A stretch of DNA of 28,608 nt, taken from contig JBMNQI010000029.1 in assembly GCA_050944055.1 (NCBI GenBank), forward strand, positions 1-28,608, read 5' to 3'. The notes under the pieces are model-generated. The model was not told where the DNA came from and made no database searches. It worked only from the letters and a program-made list of their open reading frames with translations. This stretch comes from JBMNQI01 sp050944055 (GTDB lineage Bacteria; Bacillota; Clostridia; Oscillospirales; Oscillospiraceae). A program made the position numbers and the translations under genes. This document shows positions 6,831-14,518 of the stretch, one piece after another; positions within the stretch are counted from its first letter, which is position 1, and each line of letters starts with the position of its first letter.

Positions 6831-7730
6831 CTATCTCTTGAGCTTGGGATCAAGGGCGTCCCGCAGGCCGTCGCCCATGACGTTGAAAGCGAACATGGTC
6901 AGCATAATGGCGACTCCGGGGAACGTCAGCATCGGGTAGAAGGTCGTGATATATTTGCGCCCGGCGTTCATGATGGAGCCCCACTCAGCAACGGGCGGCT
7001 GCACGCCGAGACCAATGAAGCTGAGCATCGAAATCTGCAATATGTTCATGCCGATTCTGAGAGTGCTGTCCACAATCAGCGGCGAGAGGGTATTGGGCAG
7101 TATCTGGCGCAGTATGATGCGCGTATGCCCCGAGCCGCTTGCCCGCGCCGCCTCGACATACTCCTGGTCGCGTATTGTCAGCACCGTGGCCCTGAGTATT
7201 CTTATACTGGGGGCAAGGCCGCCGATGGATATGGCGACGGCGGTGTTTATCGTGCCCGTGCCTAAAAGGGCGGATATGCATATGGCCAGAAGCATCGGGG
7301 GTATTGACATGAGTATATCGGTAAAGCGCATGACAATGCCCTCGTACACTCCGCCGAAATATCCCGCTGTCGCGCCGAGAACTCCCCCCACAAGCAGGGA
7401 GAGCACAAGGCCCATAAGCGAGACCAGCAGCGACACGCGCGTGCCGAAAATGATTCGCGTCAAAAGGTCGCGCCCGAAGTTGTCTGTCCCCAGCAGGTGC
7501 CCCCGGCTCGGAAACTGGAGCCTGTCCTTTATGCTTTGAGCGGCGTAGTCGTAGGGCGCTATCAAATCGGCGAACACAGCGACAAATATCAGAACCGCCA
7601 CTATTCCCAAACCCACCATTGCGAGCTTGTTTGAGCGAAACCTGCGCCATATATCCTTCATCTGGCCGTGTTTTTTCAGTATCTCGTCGCCCGGGAGCGG
7701 CTCAGCCGGTGGATTTTTCGTCTTCAGCAT
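6831..7730 (-). CDS. oppC: ABC transporter permease, OppC/DppC type
   Basis: 299 residues with an N-terminal cytoplasmic tail (RRFRSNKLAMVGLG, the OppC N-terminal signature), about six membrane helices and the ATPase-coupling EAA loop EAARASGSGHTRIILRQILPN. LLGTDNFGRDLLTRIIFGTR and the C-terminal MGDGLRDALDPKLKR are standard OppC features. It overlaps oppB by 7 bases. With OppB it forms the membrane channel of the uptake system. Confidence 0.94.
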   Translation of the reverse strand: MLKTKNPPAEPLPGDEILKKHGQMKDIWRRFRSNKLAMVGLGIVAVLIFVAVFADLIAPYDYAAQSIKDRLQFPSRGHLLGTDNFGRDLLTRIIFGTRVSLLVSLMGLVLSLLVGGVLGATAGYFGGVYEGIVMRFTDILMSIPPMLLAICISALLGTGTINTAVAISIGGLAPSIRILRATVLTIRDQEYVEAARASGSGHTRIILRQILPNTLSPLIVDSTLRIGMNILQISMLSFIGLGVQPPVAEWGSIMNAGRKYITTFYPMLTFPGVAIMLTMFAFNVMGDGLRDALDPKLKR

Positions 7731-8707
7731 GATACACCCTCCCCCGCCTTTTCGGCTTTCGGCCGTTTCCTGCGTTTCGTCATGTACTGGGCCATGATTC
7801 TCGGGTCGGCGGCGGCGTAGGCGATGTCGACCAGAAGGTTAATAACGCATATCATCAGCGAAAGCACAAGTACGATGCCCTGAATAAGCGGATAGTCCCT
7901 GTTGCTGATCGCGGTGAGCATCAGCGTCCCGATTCCGGGTATCGAGAAGATGTTCTCTATAACGACGGAGCCGCCTACGACCATGCTCAGCTGCATCCCA
8001 ATGACGGTTATGACTGGAATAAGCGCATTGCGCAGCGCGTGCTTATATATGACGCTCCGCTCGTCGACGCCCTTTGCCCTCGCGGTACGTATATAATCCT
8101 GCCGTATCACTTCCAGCATGCTCGAGCGCGTCATGCGGTTAATCACGGCAATCGGCGACAGGCCCAGGCACAGAATCGGCAGAATGTAGTGCTTCCAGGT
8201 GGAAAGCCCGGAGGCCGGGAGCCAGTTAAGCTTGATGCAGAATATGATTACGCACATTAAGGCGAGCCAGAAGCCGGGCATGGCGGCAAGTATAATGGAC
8301 AGAGTCGTCGCCGTATAGTCCAGCACGGAATACTGTTTAACGGCTGAAATTATGCCCACTATCATGCCCAGAACGATTGTAAACAGGCTGCTCAGGATGC
8401 CGAGCTTAATCGTAACTACTATTTTCTCCCCTATCATATCGCTGACCGGCCGGAGCGTATTGTAGGACGTGCCAAGGTCAAGGCTGGTCACAATCCCTTT
8501 GAGATAGAGAAAGTAACGGACTATAAACGGCTTATCAAGCCCCATAGCAATTACCTTCTCCTGATACGCCTCCTCGGTGTAGTTCGTGCCGAGGGCGCTC
8601 ATCGCGGGGTCTCCGGGAGTTAAGTAATTGATGGTAAAGATTATGAGGAGAATCCCGAGGAGCGTTGGTATCATCCACAGCAGCCTTTTTCCAATGAACT
8701 GTAACAT
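7724..8707 (-). CDS. oppB: ABC transporter permease, OppB/DppB type
   Basis: 327 residues from the ATG at 8707, preferred over 8725 because AGAGGTGGG lies just upstream of it. It starts with the typical first helix (FIGKRLLWMIPTLLGILLI) and the NYLTPGDPA segment. The EAA loop is RTARAKGVDERSVIYKHALRN, followed by LIPVITVIGMQLSMVVGGSVVIENIFSIPG. Length and helix pattern fit a normal OppB. It has its own promoter at 8741-8769, so the permease/ATPase genes need not depend on read-through from the binding-protein genes. Confidence 0.94.
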   Translation of the reverse strand: MLQFIGKRLLWMIPTLLGILLIIFTINYLTPGDPAMSALGTNYTEEAYQEKVIAMGLDKPFIVRYFLYLKGIVTSLDLGTSYNTLRPVSDMIGEKIVVTIKLGILSSLFTIVLGMIVGIISAVKQYSVLDYTATTLSIILAAMPGFWLALMCVIIFCIKLNWLPASGLSTWKHYILPILCLGLSPIAVINRMTRSSMLEVIRQDYIRTARAKGVDERSVIYKHALRNALIPVITVIGMQLSMVVGGSVVIENIFSIPGIGTLMLTAISNRDYPLIQGIVLVLSLMICVINLLVDIAYAAADPRIMAQYMTKRRKRPKAEKAGEGVSC

Positions 8708-8740
8708 AAACCCACCTCTAAACAAAAGTTTAACAAATCT

Positions 8741-8769
8741 ATGGTATCATATTAGCGTAAAAACTGTAA
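8741..8769 (-). promoter_or_regulatory. Promoter of oppB with the same design as the operon's first promoter
   Basis: On the minus strand TTACAG (8764-8769), exactly 17 bases, TACCAT (8741-8746). The -35 lies in TTTACAGTTTTT, which is identical in the promoter at 12317-12345. Confidence 0.6.
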
Positions 8770-8784
8770 ATATTATTTAAGTAA

Positions 8785-8798
8785 CAGCATTGTTCTTA
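8785..8798 (-). promoter_or_regulatory. Upstream box TAAGAACAnnnCTG of the oppB promoter
   Basis: On the minus strand TAAGAACAATGCTG, with dyad AACA-n4-TGTT. It begins 16 bases upstream of the -35 element, exactly as in the copy at 12361-12374. Candidate activator or repressor site; the protein is unknown. Confidence 0.5.
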
Positions 8799-8820
8799 AT
8801 TTTCATAATGTTTCATAATG

Positions 8821-8850
8821 TGAGGCGGCCCCGCGAACAGGGCCGCCTCA
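8821..8850. terminator. Intergenic stem-loop after the downstream binding-protein gene
   Basis: TGAGGCGGCC (8821-8830) and GGCCGCCTCA (8841-8850) pair perfectly, plus one more C-G, around an 8-base loop. It lies 18 bases beyond the binding-protein stop with no T-run, so it is more likely a 3' stabiliser or partial terminator that keeps binding-protein mRNA above permease mRNA. Confidence 0.6.
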
Positions 8851-8868
8851 AGCATGTCGTGCGGGAAA

Positions 8869-10482
8869 TTAGTTGAATTGTACGTTGGCCAGGCAGCCTC
8901 TGCCGACGGCGCTCTGCTTAAAATACGCGATTCTCGGCCCGTAGGCATAGGCCTCCAGTATCTCGCAAACCGGGAATGCGCGGAAGTTCTCATAGAGCCA
9001 GTTGTCGGCCGCGATATACGCCTCTTTGCGTAAAGCCGGGTCTGTCGTCGCGAGGCCCTGGGCGAGCAGGCTGTTAAACTCCTCGTCAGAAATCGACATG
9101 AGTTTAAAGCCGGTGCTGTTCATCGTGGACAGGCACTTGTCAGGCTCACGGGCCGGATTGCCGCCGCCCCCGCCGACGGTCGACTGCATCCCGCAGTCCC
9201 CCTCGCCGTTAATCATTTTGGGTATAAGCGTCGGTATGTCGTAGCCGGCCACGTTGAGCGTTATGCCGACTTCGGCGAGATAGGCCTGAAACGCCTCCGG
9301 AACGGGATCGCCTTCAAGGCACAGGAAATCGATTACTATATCCCCGTCCTTGTACCCCGCGTCCGCCAGAATCTGCCGTGCCTTTTCCGGGTCGTAGTTA
9401 TACAGGTTGTGCTCGGTATAGGCGTCAAACGTCCCGGCAAAGTGAGAGGTCGCCTTCATGCACAGCGTTCCGTAACCGACGACGCCGCAGGCTTCCCAGT
9501 CCACAGCGTAAGCTATAGCCTCGCGCACGGCTATGTCCTGCAGCTCGGGGGAGGACTCGTTCATAATGAACATCATTACGTCGTTCGCGCTCTGAACAAC
9601 GACGCAGGCCCCTTCGATTTCTCCCGCCTTAATCTGTTCAGCCTGCTCGGAACTGACGTTCATCATGATATCGATAACGCCGTTAGCAAAGTCGGCGTAC
9701 ATCGTCGTCGGGTCTTTGTAAAAATTGAGCCTGATTGTCTTTGGGGGGAATTTGGCGTCCTTGTCCCAGTAGTCATCCCTTCGCTCAAAAATTACATATG
9801 AATCGGTCTCCATCTCGTCGACCTTATAGGGCCCGGAGCCCACGGGTGAATACCACCATGCCTCGTCCCCGTCGGGATGCGCCTTGCAGAATTCTTCACT
9901 CAGAATCGGGATCATCAGCGTGCTCATCGCGGCGCCGTAGGGCTGGCTGTAAATGATGTAAGTGGTAAGGCCGTCGTCTTCAACATAGCTTTTTTCAAAA
10001 TCTATCTTCTGGAAAAACTGAATTTCGGAATGGCCGTTTATGACATAGCTTTCGAGAGTAAAGAGGATATCGGTGCCCCTCATCGGCGTACCGTCCGAGA
10101 AAACGACGTTGTCCTTCAACACCGCTTTGAGCGTCACATCGTCGACCCACTCCCACTCGGAGAGTATCCGCGAGGAGATTTCGCCCGTGTTGTCGTCCAT
10201 CTCGAACAGCTGGTCGAAAACAAGCCTTCGCCCGTAGTTCAGGCTTTCGCCGGAACCGCTGGTGTAAAAATAAAGGCAGTTGCCCGTGGTTCCGACGGTG
10301 AGAGTCTTATCGGTTTCTGCGACGGCTTGGGCCTCCGGCTGATTTTGGCCGGGCGTCGTCGACATCGGCGTGCTTGCCTGCCCGGCAGGCTTCGCTTTCT
10401 CCGCGGTATCGCAGCCGGCAAAAAACGTCAGAAGCATCATGACGGCGATTAATAACGCTATCGTTTTTTTCGCATTAACCAT
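8869..10482 (-). CDS. Substrate-binding lipoprotein of the Opp-type transporter, copy 1 (family 5)
   Basis: 537 residues from the ATG at 10482 (AAAGGATGG about 8 bases upstream); the frame is open to 10506. It has a lipoprotein signal: KK, a hydrophobic stretch, then LTFFAGC with Cys as lipid anchor. A proline/threonine-rich linker follows, then a family 5 extracellular solute-binding fold: TLTVGTT, NVVFSDGTPMRGTDILFTL, GSGPYKV, YTEHNLYNYDPEKARQIL. It is clearly a paralogue of the gene directly upstream (for example YFYTSGS, RLNFYKDPTTM, REAIAYAVDWEA and RGCLANVQF are shared). It captures ligand outside the membrane and delivers it to OppBC. Two binding proteins for one channel suggest two related ligands or a gene dosage effect. 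Confidence 0.92.
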   Translation of the reverse strand: MVNAKKTIALLIAVMMLLTFFAGCDTAEKAKPAGQASTPMSTTPGQNQPEAQAVAETDKTLTVGTTGNCLYFYTSGSGESLNYGRRLVFDQLFEMDDNTGEISSRILSEWEWVDDVTLKAVLKDNVVFSDGTPMRGTDILFTLESYVINGHSEIQFFQKIDFEKSYVEDDGLTTYIIYSQPYGAAMSTLMIPILSEEFCKAHPDGDEAWWYSPVGSGPYKVDEMETDSYVIFERRDDYWDKDAKFPPKTIRLNFYKDPTTMYADFANGVIDIMMNVSSEQAEQIKAGEIEGACVVVQSANDVMMFIMNESSPELQDIAVREAIAYAVDWEACGVVGYGTLCMKATSHFAGTFDAYTEHNLYNYDPEKARQILADAGYKDGDIVIDFLCLEGDPVPEAFQAYLAEVGITLNVAGYDIPTLIPKMINGEGDCGMQSTVGGGGGNPAREPDKCLSTMNSTGFKLMSISDEEFNSLLAQGLATTDPALRKEAYIAADNWLYENFRAFPVCEILEAYAYGPRIAYFKQSAVGRGCLANVQFN

Positions 10483-10558
10483 TCTTGCCCATCCTTTCTG
10501 TGACAAGGCGAAACACTGACGTGCCTCCTAAAGCTCTGCAGCGCGCCAAACGCACTCA

Positions 10559-10586
10559 AACGCGGGCCGCACGCGAAAACCGCGTT
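10559..10586. repeat. Stem-loop between the two binding-protein genes
   Basis: AACGCGG (10559-10565) pairs with CCGCGTT (10580-10586). It lies after the stop of the upstream paralogue, the same relative place as the hairpin at 8821-8850. Possible mRNA stabiliser. Confidence 0.4.
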
Positions 10587-10602
10587 CCTTCCTTTTCTGG
10601 CC

Positions 10603-12243
10603 TTATTTAAACTGTACGTTGGCTAAGCAGCCGCGGTTGACAGAGGCGACTTTGAAGCTCGCAATTTTCGGGCCGTAGGCGTAGGCTTCGAGAGCCTCGT
10701 AAATCGGTATCGCTTGGAATTTGTCGTACAGCCACTGGTCGACCTGCTTATAGATTTCCGTGCGCTTATCCGGATCGGTGGTGGCTAACCCGGCGTTCAT
10801 CAAGTCGTTGAACTGCTGATCGGGTATGGCCTGAATCTTAAAGCCGGTCAGAACCATCGTGGACAGCGACGTGTTCGGCTCGTGCGCGGGGTTGCCTCCG
10901 GCGCCTCCGGTACTCTGCATCGAGCTGTCGCCCTCGCCGTTAATAAGCATAGGGATAAACGTCGGGATGTCATAGACGTTGACATTCAGGATTATGCCGA
11001 TTTCCGCGAGATAGGCCTGAATCGCCTCGCCCATTATATCCTGCGCGTCGAAGGGTACGCAGACGAGGTTGATTTCTATATCGCCCTCGGAATAGCCGGC
11101 CTCAGCGAGTATCTGCTTCGCCTTTTCGGGGTCGAACGGATAGGAATGCTCGGTATAGGCCGGGAAGGTCGTCGGATAGTGAGAGGTGGCCTTCATCGCT
11201 AGTGAGCCGCGCCCGGCTATGCCCACAGCCTCCCAGTCGACAGCGTACGCGATGGCTTCGCGAACCCTAGGGTCGGCCAGGACCGGGACATTCTGGTTGA
11301 AGGTCAGCATGACGACGTCGTTCGCGCTCTGGACGACAACTTTCGCCCCCTCGATGGCGCCGGAATTAATCTGGTCGACCTGCGTGGCATCCATCTTGAG
11401 CATGACGTCGATTACGCCGTTCTGGAAATCGGCTAGCATCGTCGTCGGGTCTTTGTAGAAGTTAAGCCTGATTGCCTTCGGGGGGAATACTGCTTTGGAG
11501 TCCCAGTAGTCCTCCCTGCGTTCGAAAAGAACATACGAGTCGGTCTCAATCTCGGCGACCTTGTAGGGGCCGGAACCCACGGGATCTGTCCACCAGATGC
11601 TGTCTCCGTCGGGATGAGCCTCACAGAACGCCTTGCTGTTAATAGGAATCATCAGGGTGCTCATGGCCGCGCCGTAGACGTTGGAGTAGATTATGTAGGC
11701 AGTCAGGCCGTCGGCTTCGACATAGCTCTTGGCATAGTCGATTTTCTTGAAGTTCTCAGCTTCGGCGTTGCCGTTCGTGACATAGTTCTGTAGCGTAAAC
11801 AGAATATCTTCGCCGGTCATCTTTGTCCCGTCGGAGAACGTCACATTGTCCTTGAGGACTACTTTAAGCGTTACGTCGTCGACCCATTCCCAGCTGGAGA
11901 GGATTCTGGATGTTACCTCGCCTGTATTGTCGTCCATCTCGAAGAGCTGGTCATAGACGAGCCTTCGGGAGTAGTTTGAGGCTTCAACGGAGCCGCTAGT
12001 ATAGAAGTAGAGGCAGGGGTCTGTAGTCCCGACGGTGAGGGTTTTGTCTGTCTTTCCGCTGGCCTCCACAACCTGGGCTTCTGTTGTCGGTATGGGCGTG
12101 CTGGCCTCGCCGGGCGTGCTCGCGGGGGCCTCTCCGGTGGGTTCCGGAGAGTTTTCACTGGCCTTCGGGCCGCAGCCGGCGAACAGGCCCACGAGCATTG
12201 CGATGCTGAGAATAAACGCGAGACGTTTTTTCATTTTAGTCAT
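10603..12243 (-). CDS. Substrate-binding lipoprotein of the Opp-type transporter, copy 2 (family 5)
   Basis: 546 residues, first gene of the minus-strand operon. The ATG at 12243 has AAGGGAAGG about 7 bases upstream. Signal peptide with lipobox (MLVGLFAGC), a Ser/Pro/Thr-rich linker, then the family 5 binding fold: TLTVGTTDPCLYFYTSGS, NVTFSDGTKMTGEDILFTL, GSGPYKVAEIETDSYV, RLNFYKDPTTM. It is highly similar over the whole length to the next gene; differences concentrate in the linker and in segments such as CVPFDAQDIMGEAIQ versus CLEGDPVPEAFQ. A tandem duplication with divergence of part of the ligand pocket is the likely history. Expressed from the promoter at 12317-12345. Confidence 0.92.
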   Translation of the reverse strand: MTKMKKRLAFILSIAMLVGLFAGCGPKASENSPEPTGEAPASTPGEASTPIPTTEAQVVEASGKTDKTLTVGTTDPCLYFYTSGSVEASNYSRRLVYDQLFEMDDNTGEVTSRILSSWEWVDDVTLKVVLKDNVTFSDGTKMTGEDILFTLQNYVTNGNAEAENFKKIDYAKSYVEADGLTAYIIYSNVYGAAMSTLMIPINSKAFCEAHPDGDSIWWTDPVGSGPYKVAEIETDSYVLFERREDYWDSKAVFPPKAIRLNFYKDPTTMLADFQNGVIDVMLKMDATQVDQINSGAIEGAKVVVQSANDVVMLTFNQNVPVLADPRVREAIAYAVDWEAVGIAGRGSLAMKATSHYPTTFPAYTEHSYPFDPEKAKQILAEAGYSEGDIEINLVCVPFDAQDIMGEAIQAYLAEIGIILNVNVYDIPTFIPMLINGEGDSSMQSTGGAGGNPAHEPNTSLSTMVLTGFKIQAIPDQQFNDLMNAGLATTDPDKRTEIYKQVDQWLYDKFQAIPIYEALEAYAYGPKIASFKVASVNRGCLANVQFK

Positions 12244-12316
12244 TTCAATGCCTTCCCTTCTGTTTTTTCTTAATAAAACGGCAGAATAATTGATCTATGG
12301 CCATTTCAACAATTCA

Positions 12317-12345
12317 ATAGTACCATAGCAATACAAAAACTGTAA
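12317..12345 (-). promoter_or_regulatory. Promoter of the binding-protein / opp operon
   Basis: On the minus strand TTACAG (12340-12345), 17-base spacer, TACTAT (12317-12322), about 70 bases before the start codon at 12243. The -35 region TTTACAGTTTTT is shared exactly with the oppB promoter. Confidence 0.65.
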
Positions 12346-12360
12346 AATATAGAAAATTCA

Positions 12361-12374
12361 CAGTGCTGTTCTTA
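12361..12374 (-). promoter_or_regulatory. Upstream box TAAGAACAnnnCTG in the divergent control region
   Basis: On the minus strand TAAGAACAGCACTG (dyad ACAG-CA-CTGT). It is at the same distance from the -35 element as the copy at 8785-8798. It is also about 50 bases upstream of the likely start of the divergent plus-strand transcript, so one protein bound here could control both directions. Confidence 0.5.
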
Positions 12375-12401
12375 TTATTCAACTAAAAGATATATTGGCT
12401 G

Positions 12402-12410
12402 TGCTACTAT
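12402..12410 (+). promoter_or_regulatory. Possible extended -10 promoter of the divergent oxidoreductase gene
   Basis: TGCTACTAT (TG-n-TACTAT) lies 42 bases before the GTG start at 12453. No good -35 element precedes it, which fits a weak or activator-dependent promoter. Confidence 0.4.
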
Positions 12411-12452
12411 TATAAGGGCGAAGGCTTCCCCTCGTCTTAAGGGGGTTAACGC

Positions 12453-14384
12453 GTGAAAAAATATCCGAACCTGTTCAGCCCGATTGAGATCGGGAAAGTC
12501 AAACTTAAAAACAGAATATGCATGGCTCCCCAGAGCACGCCGGACGACGCCCGGGGCGGGTCTCTTACGCCTAGGGGCAGAGCCTATTACGAAACGCGGG
12601 CAAAAGGCGGCGCGGCCCTTGTCACCATAGGGGAGACCCCGGTGGATTTCGACTACGCCGCCAAAGACCTGAACTTTCTGAGACTCGGGTACAGGGAACC
12701 GAATGTATGCGACATGGCGGAGCTGAAAATCCTGACGGATTCCATAAAGCGCCACGGTGCTGCAGCTTCAATTGAGCTTTCGCACTGCGGCGCCCTCAAC
12801 CTGCCGTTTGCGCTCGGCGGGAAAGCCCCCATCGGCCCCTCCCCATTCGACTCTCCCTCAGGCCTGCGCGCCGTTGAGATGGACGAGGAGATGATTGAGA
12901 GGGTCTGCGATAACTTTGCCGACGCGGCGGCTTACGTTAAGAGCGTCGGCTTTGACATGGTAATGGTGCACGGGGGGCACGGCTGGCTACTTGCCCAGTT
13001 TCTCTCGCCCCTCTTCAATAAGCGCGGGGACAGGTTCGGCGGCAGCCTTGTTAACCGCGCGCGATTTCCTATCATGGTGCTCGACCGCATTAGGGAAAAA
13101 TGCGGTGCCGATTTCCCGATTGAGCTGCGCATAAGCGCGGACGAGGAATATGAGGGCGGCTTCGGGATTGACGAGGCGGTTCAATTCTGCCTTATGCTGG
13201 ACGGCAAGGTTGATATAATTCACGCATCTGTCGGCACGCCGCTCGACCCGAATAACCGCACGTTCTCGTCTATTTACGACCCCAACGGTTTAAACGCCAG
13301 CCTCTCCGAGGCCATAAAAAAAGCCGTAGACATCCCGGTTGCGACAATAGGCGGCATAAACAGCCCGGAGCTCGCGGAACGGCTGCTCTCCGAGGGGAAG
13401 GCCGACTTAATCTATCTCGGACGGCAGATGGTGGCCGACCCGGAATTTCCCAAAAAGGCCCTCGAGGGCAGGCCGGAGGAAATCGCCAACTGCATCCGGT
13501 GCATGTGCTGCCACGCCGCACCCTCACCGCCTATTTACCTCGAGTGCACTGTAAACCCCCTCGCAACGCGGGAATATTATTTCGGCGGCCTTACCCGCGC
13601 CGAGATTCCGAAGCGTGTTTTCATAATCGGGGGCGGTCCCGCCGGAATGACGGCGGCAATAACGGCTGCAAAACGCGGGCATGACGTAACGCTGTTTGAG
13701 AAAAGCGGTTCTCTGGGCGGGATACTTAGGTTTTGCTATAAGGATATTTATAAAAACGATTTGCGGATGTTCATCGACCACCTAATTGCGACGGTCGGGA
13801 ATTCCGGTGTCAGATTGCTTCTTAATACGGAGGCGACGCCGGAGATGGTTGAAAAAGAAAAACCGGACGCGGTTATAGTTGCGACCGGATCCGTCGCCGC
13901 CGTCCCGCCCATACCGGGTATTGAAAACGCCGTTCACGCGCTGAGCGTCTATGAGGACGGCGCAAGCTTAGGAGGCAGGGTCGTAATGATAGGCGGGGGC
14001 CTCGCCGGCTGCGAGACCGCACTTCACCTGGCGGGCCTCGGGAAAAAGGTCACGCTCATTGAAATGGCGTCCGAGCTCGCGCCCGACAGCTACGCTTACC
14101 ACCGCAAATGGATGCTCCGGCGGCTTATGGAGCGGGTCGACGCGAAGACGAACCTAACCTGCACCCGGATTGAAGCCGGCGGCGTATATGCCGTTGGCAA
14201 AGACGGAAACGAAGTTTTCTTCGAAGCCGACACCGTCGTCTACGCTCTGGGCATGAAATCGGTTTCGGCGGATGCTTTCCGCCTCGCCGCGCCGGCGCAC
14301 TATTCCGAGGCCGGGGACTGTGTCCGCCCGGCCAAATTGAAGGAAGCAGTCCACGAAGCCTACTTTGCCGCGGCGGATTTATAA
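12453..14384 (+). CDS. FMN/FAD/4Fe-4S NAD(P)H-dependent ene-reductase, 2,4-dienoyl-CoA reductase / BaiCD type (paralogue A)
   Basis: 643 residues from GTG 12453, with AAGGGGG 7 bases upstream. Residues 1-~345 form the Old Yellow Enzyme TIM barrel (FSPIEIGKVKLKNRICMAP; MVHGGHGWLLAQFLSP; GGINSPELAERLL; YLGRQMVADPEF). Four cysteines follow for a 4Fe-4S cluster (C347, C350, C353, C365, in CIRCMCC and CTVNP), then an FAD-binding Rossmann motif VFIIGGGPAG (~389) and an NAD(P) motif VVMIGGGLAGCE (~510). The family passes electrons from NAD(P)H via FAD and Fe-S to FMN and reduces activated C=C bonds. The family catalytic Tyr of the HGY motif is Trp (W178), as in the paralogue. Divergent from the transporter operon; substrate unknown, probably an imported unsaturated acid or derivative. 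Confidence 0.9.
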   Translation: MKKYPNLFSPIEIGKVKLKNRICMAPQSTPDDARGGSLTPRGRAYYETRAKGGAALVTIGETPVDFDYAAKDLNFLRLGYREPNVCDMAELKILTDSIKRHGAAASIELSHCGALNLPFALGGKAPIGPSPFDSPSGLRAVEMDEEMIERVCDNFADAAAYVKSVGFDMVMVHGGHGWLLAQFLSPLFNKRGDRFGGSLVNRARFPIMVLDRIREKCGADFPIELRISADEEYEGGFGIDEAVQFCLMLDGKVDIIHASVGTPLDPNNRTFSSIYDPNGLNASLSEAIKKAVDIPVATIGGINSPELAERLLSEGKADLIYLGRQMVADPEFPKKALEGRPEEIANCIRCMCCHAAPSPPIYLECTVNPLATREYYFGGLTRAEIPKRVFIIGGGPAGMTAAITAAKRGHDVTLFEKSGSLGGILRFCYKDIYKNDLRMFIDHLIATVGNSGVRLLLNTEATPEMVEKEKPDAVIVATGSVAAVPPIPGIENAVHALSVYEDGASLGGRVVMIGGGLAGCETALHLAGLGKKVTLIEMASELAPDSYAYHRKWMLRRLMERVDAKTNLTCTRIEAGGVYAVGKDGNEVFFEADTVVYALGMKSVSADAFRLAAPAHYSEAGDCVRPAKLKEAVHEAYFAAADL

Positions 14385-14399
14385 AATATTTGTCATCCT

Positions 14400-14434
14400 G
14401 ATTGCGCCATCGTCAAACGCCGCGGGCGCGGCGG
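14400..14434 (+). repeat. 35-base copy of part of the phage toxin-like gene (158-192)
   Basis: 33 of 35 bases match 158-192, including 26 identical bases (167-192 = 14409-14434) with the core CGTCAAACGCCGCGGGCG. In the left copy this is coding sequence; here it lies between two convergent genes. Similarity stops at both edges. The origin of the copy is unknown. Confidence 0.85.
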
Positions 14435-14463
14435 AAGCGGCGCGTAAAAAAAGCTCAAAAAAG

Positions 14464-14503
14464 TGCTGGGATGCGGCTGCACCGCACCCCAGCATCTGTT
14501 TTA
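14464..14503. terminator. Bidirectional terminator between the two convergent oxidoreductase genes
   Basis: Arms 14464-14476 and 14482-14494 (TGCTGGG... and ...CCCAGCA) form a 13-bp stem with one mismatch and a 5-base loop. On the plus strand TCTGTTTT follows; on the minus strand CTTTTTTGAGC follows. It serves both genes. Confidence 0.85.
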
Positions 14504-14518
14504 GTGCTGAAATAGAAA

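Noticed and set aside
6075..7265. Plus-strand 396-codon frame opposite oppD and oppC
   Set aside because: GC-rich codon bias of oppD/oppC leaves antisense frames open; the frame crosses two genes and codes a His/Arg/Asp-rich protein with no recognisable domain.
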